DNA of 33,936 bases from Globicatella sanguinis NBRC 15551 (GTDB taxonomy: Bacteria; Bacillota; Bacilli; Lactobacillales; Aerococcaceae): assembly GCF_001552295.1 (NCBI RefSeq), contig NZ_BCQX01000008.1, forward strand, positions 1-33,936, in the 5' to 3' direction. The notes beneath the pieces are model-generated. The model searched no databases. It was not told the origin of the DNA and saw only the letters and a program-made list of their open reading frames with translations. Both the position numbers and the translations under genes were made by a program. Within the stretch, counting starts at the first letter, position 1, and each line of letters begins with the position of its first letter. Below are positions 1 to 7,349 of this stretch, in pieces.

Positions 1-209
1 AATTTGACACTATCTGTTCTTAGGAAAGATTTGCATTTTTCGTCTTTTAATGTTAGTATATTTCGGTGATTAAGAGTTCAATAGTAAGACCTGAGGGATT
101 CTCAGACAATGAATCAATAGCAATTTAAATTAACAAAAACGAAGTTCAAATGAACAGGACTCTTTTAAAAAGGTCATTTGTGCTTCAAAATTATGGAAAG
201 AGGCATTAC
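1..209. other. upstream gap before ribT, no clear gene
   Basis: No convincing coding region is visible. There is a TTGACA at 4-9 without a good -10 at normal spacing, and a small hairpin CTGAG/CTCAG at about 92-106. An in-frame ATG at 150 lies upstream of ribT, but it has no ribosome binding site and does not match the RibT N-terminus, so I treat 150-209 as leader. Confidence 0.4.
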
Positions 210-608
210 ATGCTTATACGTTCAAAAAATAAAAATGAAAAAATAGTATGGGGATTATTATCATATACATTTGATGATTCAATGACATCGGCAGAGCAGC
301 ATGAAATCATTGAAGCGATTAAAGAAAATCCTAATTATGAGATTTTTCTATATAAAGGAGAAGACTCAGACAACTACATCGGAGTTTTGGTAGTTGAAAT
401 TAATAAAAACGTATCTGAGGAGATTGAAATGGCAATTTCCATTCATCGTGCTGCCTTATTACCGTCTTATCGAACAGAAGGATTGGGCTATCAAATGTAT
501 GTCGAATTAAGAGACTTATATCCTGAAGCATCGATTCAGGGATCGATTTTGATGAGTGAAATCGTTAAAAATTGGTCGATTAGATATCGTGAGGAAAATC
601 AAGAATAG
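210..608 (+). CDS. ribT: RibT-like GNAT acetyltransferase
   Basis: A 132-residue protein of the GNAT acetyltransferase fold. The N-terminus MLIRSKNKNEKIVWGLLSY resembles Bacillus subtilis RibT as I recall it (MLIRYKKSFEKIAMGLLSF), which also fixes the start at 210. GGAAAGAGG at 195-203 sits 6 bases upstream. The segment RTEGLGYQM (about residues 89-97) is the acetyl-CoA pyrophosphate-binding loop, shaped like R-x-x-G-x-G. In B. subtilis ribT ends the riboflavin operon and its substrate is unknown; no rib genes are seen here. It lies 22 bases before scpA and probably shares its transcript, an order I recall from other lactic acid bacteria. The substrate cannot be read from the sequence. Confidence 0.8.
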   Translation: MLIRSKNKNEKIVWGLLSYTFDDSMTSAEQHEIIEAIKENPNYEIFLYKGEDSDNYIGVLVVEINKNVSEEIEMAISIHRAALLPSYRTEGLGYQMYVELRDLYPEASIQGSILMSEIVKNWSIRYREENQE

Positions 609-630
609 TAAGTTAGAGGAGTAAATCGAG

Positions 631-1368
631 ATGACCAAAGAAATACTGAAACTAGAGTTAGAAGCATTTCAAGGTCCTTTCGATTTGCTTTTGCATTTAA
701 TTAAAGAATTAAAAGTCGATATCAATGATATTCCAATGACCGAAATTACGGAACAATATATTGCCTATATTAAAAGTATGCAAGAATTGGAATTAGATAT
801 TGCCGGAGAATATTTAGTAATGGCTGCTACTTTATTAGAAATTAAGTCGCGGATGTTGTTACCGATTGAGCCGATAGAAGACATCGATAGTGAATATGAA
901 GGTGACCCTAGGGAAATCTTAGTACAACAACTCTTAATGTATCAACAATTTCAGCAAGTGGCCACTGCCTTAGAAATTAAAGAAGCCAATCGTTCTCATT
1001 TATTTACGCGACCGGCGGAAGATTTATCAAAATATCAAAGCGCAATTCCTTTACCAGAAAATGAAATATCCTTAGCACAAATAGCGGATGCTTTTTCATT
1101 AGCTTTACAACGTGAATTAGCACGAGCACCAAAAGAAAGACAAATTGAACACGATCCGCTAACGGTAGAACAGAAAATTGCTGAAATACGTACTATCATT
1201 CAAACTCATAGGGAAAAAATTAATTTTTCATCACTTTTAAATTCCCATTCGCGCCATGAAATTATTACAACTTTTATGGCAGTACTGGAAATGGTGAGAA
1301 AGCAATCGATTGTCTTTTACCAAGAAGAAGCACTCGCCCCGATTACGATTAAGGCAGTTGCACAATAG
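631..1368 (+). CDS. scpA: segregation and condensation protein A
   Basis: A 245-residue kleisin subunit of the bacterial SMC condensin complex, which acts on the nucleoid to organise newly replicated chromosomes. The N-terminus ([22 protein letters not shown]) is the hallmark of ScpA and binds the SMC neck. The C-terminal part ([20 protein letters not shown], about residues 212-232) is the winged-helix that contacts the SMC head. Length is typical. The start has GAGGAG about 9 bases upstream. scpB follows with a Shine-Dalgarno site that overlaps the scpA stop, so the two are translationally coupled and made as partners. Confidence 0.95.
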   Translation: MTKEILKLELEAFQGPFDLLLHLIKELKVDINDIPMTEITEQYIAYIKSMQELELDIAGEYLVMAATLLEIKSRMLLPIEPIEDIDSEYEGDPREILVQQLLMYQQFQQVATALEIKEANRSHLFTRPAEDLSKYQSAIPLPENEISLAQIADAFSLALQRELARAPKERQIEHDPLTVEQKIAEIRTIIQTHREKINFSSLLNSHSRHEIITTFMAVLEMVRKQSIVFYQEEALAPITIKAVAQ

Positions 1369-1378
1369 GAGGAATTTT

Positions 1379-1975
1379 TTGGAACCATTGATTAAAAGAA
1401 TTCATGGCATCTTATTTGTTGCTGGCAATGAAGGGGTAACGAGAGAGCAACTTGCTAACGCTTTGGAAGTTCCTTTAACGGATGTGACCAATGCACTACA
1501 ACAATTATCATTGGACTTACAACATGATGCGCAGTCGCCGATTGAATTGGTAAACTTTAATCAGCACTATCGCTTAATTACCAAGCAAGAACTCGAATTA
1601 GATGTTGAAAAATTTGCCCAGTCACCACTAACGCAACAACTTTCAAGAGCAGCTATCGAGACCTTAGCCATTATCGCCTATCGTCAACCGATTACCCGAA
1701 TGGGGATTGACGAGATTCGTGGCGTACAATCCAGTGGTATGTTACAACGATTGTTGTTAAGAGATTTAATTAAAGAAGTGGGACGTGTAGAAGCACCAGG
1801 CCGTCCAGTTTTATATGGCACGACGGATTATTTTATGGATTATTTCGGGTTAACCACTTTAGAAGATTTACCGGAAATTGAACCACTGGCCTTGCATGGT
1901 CAACCGGTTAATGAATCATTATTTTCAACCAAACAATGGGAAATTGAATATTTTGACGAAGAGGAGTCAGATTAA
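1379..1975 (+). CDS. scpB: segregation and condensation protein B
   Basis: A 198-residue winged-helix partner of ScpA that dimerises and binds the kleisin linker in the SMC-ScpAB complex. Motifs such as [17 protein letters not shown] at the start and [20 protein letters not shown] (about residues 85-104) are typical of the family. The start is TTG at 1379: a perfect AGGAGG at 1367-1372, overlapping the scpA stop codon, lies 6 bases before it. The open frame continues upstream to an ATG at 1310 inside scpA, but those residues do not look like ScpB and there is no ribosome binding site there. The stop overlaps the rluB start by one base. Confidence 0.95.
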   Translation: MEPLIKRIHGILFVAGNEGVTREQLANALEVPLTDVTNALQQLSLDLQHDAQSPIELVNFNQHYRLITKQELELDVEKFAQSPLTQQLSRAAIETLAIIAYRQPITRMGIDEIRGVQSSGMLQRLLLRDLIKEVGRVEAPGRPVLYGTTDYFMDYFGLTTLEDLPEIEPLALHGQPVNESLFSTKQWEIEYFDEEESD

Positions 1976-2697
1976 TGGAAAGACTACAAAAAGTAATGGC
2001 GCATGCAGGGGTAGAGAGTCGCCGTAAATGTGAAAGTATTATTCATGAAGGACGCGTAACGGTTAATGGCACAGTTGTCACTGAATTAGGATTCAAGGTA
2101 TCGGCCAATGATAAAATTGAAGTCGATGGCGTGCCGATTTACCGTGAACACCCAGTGTATATTTTAATGTATAAACCTAAATCTTATATTAGTGCGGTTA
2201 GTGACGACAAAGGTCGTCCAGTGGTAGTAGATTTATTACCACAAATTGAGGAACGGATTTATCCTGTAGGACGATTAGACTATGACACAACGGGTTTACT
2301 ATTATTAACCAATAATGGTGACTTTGCGAATTTAATGATGCATCCAAGTTCGCAAATGGATAAAGTCTATATTGCGAAAGTCAATGGGATACCGGATATT
2401 CAAGCGCTAAGACGTTTAGAACGCGGCATCGTTATTGATGGTAAGAAAACCAGTAAAGCCAGAGCAGAATTAATAAATTTTAATAAAGATAATAATACAG
2501 CAATTGTACAATTAACGATTCATGAAGGATGGAATCACCAAGTAAAACGAATGTTTGAAGCAGTCGGACATCCGGTAATGAAGTTAAAACGTGAACGCTA
2601 TGCCTTTTTAGACTTAAAAGGTTTACAACCTGGCGACTCACGCGATTTAACGGCTTTTGAAGTGAATAAATTAATTCAAATGGCTGAAAATCGTTAA
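1975..2697 (+). CDS. rluB: 23S rRNA pseudouridine synthase, RluB/RsuA family
   Basis: A 240-residue pseudouridine synthase. An S4 RNA-binding domain covers about residues 1-60 (ERLQKVMAHAGVESRRKCE...). The catalytic domain carries GRLDYDTTGLLLLT, with the nucleophilic aspartate at residue 102. The place after scpB and the length fit RluB, which modifies a uridine in helix 89/90 of 23S rRNA in other bacteria; the exact target here is inferred. The ATG overlaps the scpB stop (TAATG), so it is coupled to the condensin genes, a conserved arrangement in Firmicutes. It is the last gene of the operon; a terminator follows at 2898. Confidence 0.92.
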   Translation: MERLQKVMAHAGVESRRKCESIIHEGRVTVNGTVVTELGFKVSANDKIEVDGVPIYREHPVYILMYKPKSYISAVSDDKGRPVVVDLLPQIEERIYPVGRLDYDTTGLLLLTNNGDFANLMMHPSSQMDKVYIAKVNGIPDIQALRRLERGIVIDGKKTSKARAELINFNKDNNTAIVQLTIHEGWNHQVKRMFEAVGHPVMKLKRERYAFLDLKGLQPGDSRDLTAFEVNKLIQMAENR

Positions 2698-2699
2698 AA

Positions 2700-2826
2700 A
2701 CTCCTAAAAATCGGGAGTGGGCAAGAAATAGCATAGCAATTGATTTTGGCTGTGTTTGCCCCAGACCGAAGCAGTGAGTACGACTCAAACGATATCTTAA
2801 TGACTCGTTTGAGGCCAATAAACTGT
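2700..2826. repeat. diverged copy of the intergenic hairpin repeat (R1)
   Basis: This gap after rluB holds a small hairpin (ACTCC 2700-2704 / GGAGT 2714-2718), then GGGCAA/TTGCCC (2719-2761), then a 9-bp perfect stem CTCAAACGA (2784-2792) / TCGTTTGAG (2805-2813). The second stem with the loop core TCTTAATGACT matches the unit at 19041-19091. The GGCAAGAAATAG stretch at 2720-2731 matches the reverse complement of 19190-19204, so this copy carries the second hairpin in the opposite orientation. Confidence 0.6.
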
Positions 2827-2897
2827 TAACAGGCAAAGCATTTGACTGACTTGATGCCTAGCACGATATGTTCGCTATTAAATAACGAAACTTGTAA

Positions 2898-2957
2898 GAG
2901 TGGTATAAAAAGTGAAAATCCAGTGATTTTTTACTTTAACCACTCCTTTTTTTATTT
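2898..2957 (+). terminator. Rho-independent terminator after rluB
   Basis: An imperfect long stem: GAGTGG at 2898-2903 pairs with CCACTC at 2940-2945, and inner AAGTGAAAATC pairs with GATTTTTTACTT. It is followed by seven T at 2947-2953. Its outline (GAGTGG, AAGTGAAAATC, CCACTC) resembles the second hairpin of the repeat family seen at 7010-7056 and 30786-30832, so it may be a member or derivative. Confidence 0.8.
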
Positions 2958-2990
2958 AGGGATAGACGAGTATCATTGACTGAAAAGCTG

Positions 2991-3009
2991 ACGAAAAATC
3001 GATTTTCGT
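2991..3009. promoter_or_regulatory. palindrome upstream of the ABC exporter promoter
   Basis: ACGAAAA and TTTTCGT flank ATCGA, forming a near-perfect 19-base inverted repeat about 25 bases upstream of the -35 box at 3035. No T-run follows, so it is more likely an operator-like site than a terminator. The binding protein is unknown. Confidence 0.35.
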
Positions 3010-3034
3010 GATAGAACTTAACAGTGTTAAATGA

Positions 3035-3062
3035 TTGACTTATCAAATTTTAATGGTAAACT
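3035..3062 (+). promoter_or_regulatory. promoter of the ABC exporter operon
   Basis: TTGACT at 3035-3040, a 16-base spacer, and TAAACT at 3057-3062 preceded by TGG (extended -10). It lies 28 bases upstream of the TTG start at 3090. Confidence 0.55.
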
Positions 3063-3089
3063 AATTATTGATATAAGGAGAGTGGTATT

Positions 3090-4844
3090 TTGGAGATATT
3101 TTCAAGATTAGGATGGTTTTTTAAACAAGAGAAGAAGCAATACATTATCGGTGTCTCACTGCTATTTTTAGTGAGTATTTTAGCGACGCTAGTACCAATG
3201 GTCATTGCAGCGATTATTGATGGGATGACAGCCAAAACATTAACAGCCAAACAATTGTGGATTTGGATTGCCATACTATTAGCTATTGCTGTTGCCCAGT
3301 ATATTATGCGCTATTTTTGGCGAATGAATATTTTTGGAACAGGTGCTAAATTAGAAAAAATATTACGTCGTCGTTTATTTGTTCATTTTACTAAGATGGA
3401 TTCGATTTTCTTTCAAGAACACCGTACCGGTGATTTAATGGCCCATGCAACGGTTGATGTTACCACGGTACGAATGGTTGCAGGCGGCGGAATCTTAACT
3501 TTATTTGATTCTATTTCTCAAGGTTTAATGACTATCTTCATGATGTTTTTTGCAGTCGATTGGCGCTTGAGTTTAGCGGCTATTTTACCACTCCCATTAT
3601 TGGCGGTTATTATCCGTTTTAATGGGAAAAAGGTTCATTATCATTTCAGACATGCACAAGAAGCCTTTTCAACCATGAATGATAAAGTTCAAGAAAGTAT
3701 GAGTGGCATGAAAGTCATTAAGACTTTTGGTGAAGAAGAGCGAGATATTGCAGATTTTGAAGCTCACACCAAAAAAGTGGTTGAAAAAAACCGCAATGCC
3801 TATCGTTATGATGCTTTGTTTAGACCCAGTATTCAAGCAGTGATGGGCTTATCATCGGTTATTTCAGTGTTCTATGGAGGCTATTTAGTTTCTAAAGGGG
3901 AATTAACAGTTGGTTTATTAGTAGCATTTCTAAATTATGTTACCCGCATGGGATGGCCGATGATTGCGATTGGACGCTTATTTAATACATTAGAACGTGG
4001 AGCGGTTAGCTACAATCGGATTGAGAATTTATTAAAAAATAAAACTCATATTGTCGAAGCGGCGGATGCTATAACAGCACCTGTTACCGGTGATATTGAA
4101 TTTAATATTAATCAATTTACCTATCCAGGTGATCAAGAACCGACATTAGAGAATGTCCAATTTACCCTTAAACAAGGACAAACATTAGGGATTGTAGGGA
4201 AAACTGGTGCCGGTAAATCTTCGATATTCAAATTGTTAATGCGAGACTATGATCAATATGATGGTAAGATTAGTTTAAATGGAAATGATATTAAAGATTA
4301 TTCATTAAATTCTTTATTAACCAACATCGGCTTTGTTCCACAAGATAATTTTCTTTTTTCAACTACTGTTCGTGATAATATCCGATTTGCGGATCCGCAA
4401 GCGGCCCAAGAGGACGTTGAAGCAGCAGCCAAATTGACCAGTGTTCATGATGATATTGAAGGGTTTACCAATGGTTATGATACATTAGTTGGTGAACGGG
4501 GAGTAGCACTGTCTGGTGGTCAAAAACAACGTATTTCAATGGCCAGAGCGATGATGATGAACCCAGAATTACTTATTTTAGATGATTCATTATCTGCGGT
4601 TGATGCTCGGACCGAAGAAGAAATTTTAAATGCAATAAAAGCCAACCGTCAAAATAAATCGACGATTATTTCAGCTCATCGTATTAGTAGTGTGATGCAT
4701 GCCGATGAAATTATTGTCATTGATAATGGAACGATTTCAGAACGTGGCACACATGATGAATTAATTAATTTAGGTGGATGGTATAAAGAAATGTTTGACC
4801 GTCAACAATTAGAACAAGAATGGTCGAAAGAGGTGACAGAATGA
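3090..4844 (+). CDS. heterodimeric ABC exporter, subunit with degenerate ATPase site (YheI/BmrC/LmrC type)
   Basis: A 584-residue half-transporter of the multidrug exporter type: about six membrane segments in the first 320 residues, then an ATPase domain. Walker A GKTGAGKSS is at about residues 370-378, the signature LSGGQ at about 474-478, and Walker B LLILDDS at about 493-499. The second acidic position is Asp (DDS) instead of the catalytic Glu, as in the degenerate half of BmrC/BmrD and LmrC/LmrD pairs. The start is TTG at 3090 with AAGGAG at 3075-3080. The stop overlaps the next start by four bases (ATGA), so both halves are made together. The likely role is export of drugs or lipid-like compounds across the membrane; the substrate cannot be told. 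Confidence 0.88.
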   Translation: MEIFSRLGWFFKQEKKQYIIGVSLLFLVSILATLVPMVIAAIIDGMTAKTLTAKQLWIWIAILLAIAVAQYIMRYFWRMNIFGTGAKLEKILRRRLFVHFTKMDSIFFQEHRTGDLMAHATVDVTTVRMVAGGGILTLFDSISQGLMTIFMMFFAVDWRLSLAAILPLPLLAVIIRFNGKKVHYHFRHAQEAFSTMNDKVQESMSGMKVIKTFGEEERDIADFEAHTKKVVEKNRNAYRYDALFRPSIQAVMGLSSVISVFYGGYLVSKGELTVGLLVAFLNYVTRMGWPMIAIGRLFNTLERGAVSYNRIENLLKNKTHIVEAADAITAPVTGDIEFNINQFTYPGDQEPTLENVQFTLKQGQTLGIVGKTGAGKSSIFKLLMRDYDQYDGKISLNGNDIKDYSLNSLLTNIGFVPQDNFLFSTTVRDNIRFADPQAAQEDVEAAAKLTSVHDDIEGFTNGYDTLVGERGVALSGGQKQRISMARAMMMNPELLILDDSLSAVDARTEEEILNAIKANRQNKSTIISAHRISSVMHADEIIVIDNGTISERGTHDELINLGGWYKEMFDRQQLEQEWSKEVTE

Positions 4845-6637
4845 GTGCACAAGAAACTTATAAATCGGATTGGGCTAGAAAAATGCCCGTAAAAGAACAA
4901 ATTGATGTTTCTCGTCGTATCATGGCGTTCGCCCTAGAATTTAAAGGACAATTTATCTTAGCGATGCTCTTTAGTGCAGTATCATCTATCGTGACCGTCA
5001 TAATGCCGCGTGTTATTCAAACATATATCGATAAGTATTTAGGAAATGCTAGTGGTACCTTACAAACAGCTTTATTATTTGCTTTAATTTACTTAGTGTT
5101 GATTGTCATACAAGCAATTAGTAATTACTATTCTTCTTTTTTATTTAGTATGGCTTCTGAAAAGACAGTAGAATCGATACGAAATAAAATCTTTCGCAAA
5201 ATTAATGGCTTAGGAATGCGTTATTTTGATCAAACACCAGCAGGTTCCATTGTCTCAAGAATTACGAATGATACCGAAACATTAAAAGATTTTTGGGTGG
5301 TATTCTTCTCATTATTTGAAGGCATTGTCACCGCTACATCTGTTTTTGTAGGAATGTTTTTATTAAATCCGAAGATGGCCTTAATATTCTTAGGTTTCTT
5401 ACCGATCATGTTAGCTGTTATTTGGTATTATCAATCTTATAGTTCACGCGTTTATCGTACTTTACGAGAAAATTTAAGTCGATTAAATACTAAATTGAAT
5501 GAAAATATTACGGGAATGTCAGTAGTTCAACATTTTAGACAAGAACAACGGATGATTGATGAGTTTGATATTGATAACGAAGAACAGTATAGAGGACGTC
5601 GCAAAATGATTTCAATGCATGCATTAATGCTGAATCCTTTTATTGCGTTATTAGAATCAATATCATTAGCTATTGTCTTTTATGTTTTAGGAAATCAATT
5701 TTTTGATGGAGCGATTGAAGTGGGGATTGTTTATGCCTTCACTCAATATAGTACGACCTTTTTCAGACCAATGGGCATGATGATGGAAAGCTTGAGCCAA
5801 ATGCAAGACGGAGTGGTTTCAAGTTCACGTATTTTGCGTGTCATGAATCATACAGAGTTAGTACCTGAACAATTAGTGAATGATGAAGCAACGATTGATC
5901 AGGCAAAAGTTGAATTTAAAAATGTTTCTTTTTCATATGATGGCAAACAAGATGTCTTAAAGGATATTACTTTTACGGTTAATCCAGGGGAAACAGTTGC
6001 TTTAGTAGGACATACAGGTAGTGGTAAAAGTTCTATTATCAATGTGTTGATGCGATTTTATGAGTACCATGCCGGTGATGTGTTAATTGATGGCCATAGT
6101 TTAAGGGAGTTTAGTTACGAACGATTAAGAGAGCAAGTAGGATTAGTATTGCAAGATTCATTTTTATTTTATGGAGATGTAGCGCGTAATATTCGTTTAT
6201 TAGATACCTCCATAAGTGATGAAGAAATTAAAGAGGCGGCGCGATTTGTTAATGCTGATACCTTTATCGAAACAGATCCTAAAGGCTATCATAAGAAAGT
6301 GATTGAACGGGGTGCAAGTTATTCTAGTGGTCAAAAACAATTAATTTCCTTTGCTAGAACGATGGCACGTCATCCAAAACTTTTAATACTTGATGAGGCA
6401 ACAGCGAATATTGATACTGAAACGGAAACGTATATTCAAAATAGTTTACAAAAGATGCGACAAGGACGAACGACAATTGCGATTGCTCACCGTTTGAGTA
6501 CCATTAAAGATGCAAATGAAATATTAGTCTTAGATAAAGGCCGTATTATTGAACGTGGTACCCATGATGAATTAATTGCTTTACAAGGTACTTATTATCA
6601 AATGTACCAGTTGCAATCCATGAATAACGCATCATAA
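4841..6637 (+). CDS. heterodimeric ABC exporter, catalytic subunit (YheH/BmrD/LmrD type)
   Basis: A 598-residue partner of the preceding half-transporter, with the same layout of a six-helix membrane domain followed by an ATPase domain. Walker A GHTGSGKSS begins at about residue 390 and Walker B LLILDEA has the catalytic Glu at about residue 519. Its signature is altered to YSSGQ (about 494-498) where LSGGQ is usual. Together the pair therefore forms one canonical site (this Walker A/B with the partner's LSGGQ) and one degenerate site. The start at 4841 is preferred over an in-frame upstream ATG at 4820, because AGAGGTGA precedes it and it gives the usual 4-base overlap. No clear T-tailed terminator follows directly; repeats begin about 200 bases on. 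Confidence 0.88.
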   Translation: MSAQETYKSDWARKMPVKEQIDVSRRIMAFALEFKGQFILAMLFSAVSSIVTVIMPRVIQTYIDKYLGNASGTLQTALLFALIYLVLIVIQAISNYYSSFLFSMASEKTVESIRNKIFRKINGLGMRYFDQTPAGSIVSRITNDTETLKDFWVVFFSLFEGIVTATSVFVGMFLLNPKMALIFLGFLPIMLAVIWYYQSYSSRVYRTLRENLSRLNTKLNENITGMSVVQHFRQEQRMIDEFDIDNEEQYRGRRKMISMHALMLNPFIALLESISLAIVFYVLGNQFFDGAIEVGIVYAFTQYSTTFFRPMGMMMESLSQMQDGVVSSSRILRVMNHTELVPEQLVNDEATIDQAKVEFKNVSFSYDGKQDVLKDITFTVNPGETVALVGHTGSGKSSIINVLMRFYEYHAGDVLIDGHSLREFSYERLREQVGLVLQDSFLFYGDVARNIRLLDTSISDEEIKEAARFVNADTFIETDPKGYHKKVIERGASYSSGQKQLISFARTMARHPKLLILDEATANIDTETETYIQNSLQKMRQGRTTIAIAHRLSTIKDANEILVLDKGRIIERGTHDELIALQGTYYQMYQLQSMNNAS

Positions 6638-6840
6638 ACAATGAGAAGTTATATTATTTTAATGAAGACATCTTAATTAGAATAGATACGTTGAACATTT
6701 TTTATTGAGTGAGCGAGAGGTAAGAAGTCATCGTTACTCAATGAAGCACTTACTCTAAAGATAGGGATAGGGATTGTAATCAGGATTCATTTCACTGAAT
6801 GAAGCTAAGATACGATTTGTGTCAATTCAAAGGCTAGTCA

Positions 6841-7060
6841 AAAGAGTAGTTTGATACCTACTCCATTGTACGGGCGTTGGCAGAGGAAAGCTGGGCATAA
6901 ACTTGATAAATTTAGTCAAGATATTGTTCATTAACTAAAAGGGCAGTGGTTGAGTGGCCTCAAACGGCGTCTTAAAGAGTAGTTTGATACCTACTCCAGC
7001 GTATGGGGGGTGGACAAACGAAGTGAAAATTATTTAATTTTCTACTTCTGGTCCACTCCC
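6841..7060 (+). repeat. composite intergenic hairpin repeat (R2), partly tandem
   Basis: The full unit runs about 6923-7058 and aligns almost end to end with 19015-19151. It has a first hairpin (GTTGAGTGG at 6949 to CTACTCCAGC at 7000, inner TCAAAC/GTTTGA) and a second hairpin (GTGGAC at 7010-7015 to GTCCAC at 7051-7056, with AAGTGAAAATTATTT in the left arm and ATTTTCTACTTC in the right). A partial unit precedes it: 6841-6865 is repeated exactly at 6974-6998, a 25-base direct repeat 133 bases apart. Confidence 0.75.
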
Positions 7061-7134
7061 TCTTGCTTATTTCCGGTTTTGTGGTTTTCTAGTAGTTAGA
7101 AGACACAAAAAATTAAGTGTCTATGATAGTGATA

Positions 7135-7256
7135 TTGTACTAACTTACGAATCGGTAGGGCGTGAACAGTAAGTATGACAAAGGTTTGGCTTTGTTCTAA
7201 TTATATCTCACATGTTCGTCATTTAAACTATTCGCGTATCATTGTAGTTAGTACAA
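7135..7256. repeat. 11-bp inverted repeat bounding a 122-base structured segment
   Basis: TTGTACTAACT (7135-7145) and AGTTAGTACAA (7246-7256) are perfect reverse complements. Just inside them TACGAAT faces ATTCGCGTA, and further in lies a hairpin ACAAAG/CTTTGT. This could be a small non-autonomous mobile element or a folded leader RNA; no coding sequence is inside. Confidence 0.5.
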
Positions 7257-7349
7257 AGGAATATTTCGAATAAAACCATTGAAAACGGATAACAAAAGTC
7301 ATATAATAAATTTATACTTAAGATTTTTTTAAGAAAGGAGACGTTTTCC

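Larger units (their letters stand above)
6638..7349. other. 712-base non-coding gap with repeats and inverted repeats
   Basis: No credible gene is seen. The gap holds, in order: an imperfect hairpin ATTGAGT/ACTCAAT (6704-6742); the composite repeat R2 (6841-7060); a hairpin AGACAC/GTGTCT (about 7101-7122); an 11-bp inverted repeat enclosing about 100 bases (7135-7256); and the leader and ribosome binding site of the next gene. Much of this may be the remains of repeated elements. Confidence 0.6.

Noticed and set aside
150-209. Upstream ATG extension of ribT
   Set aside because: No ribosome binding site and no match to the RibT N-terminus, which begins at 210 after GGAAAGAGG.
1310-1378. N-terminal extension of scpB inside scpA
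   Set aside because: It overlaps scpA coding sequence in another frame; AGGAGG at 1367-1372 clearly serves the TTG at 1379.
2480-2836. Minus-strand frame of 118 codons across the end of rluB
   Set aside because: It is antisense to rluB and to the repeat, with no ribosome binding site or recognisable family.
6841-7060. CRISPR array
   Set aside because: There are repeats but no regular spacing, no unique spacers of equal size, and no cas genes in the window.
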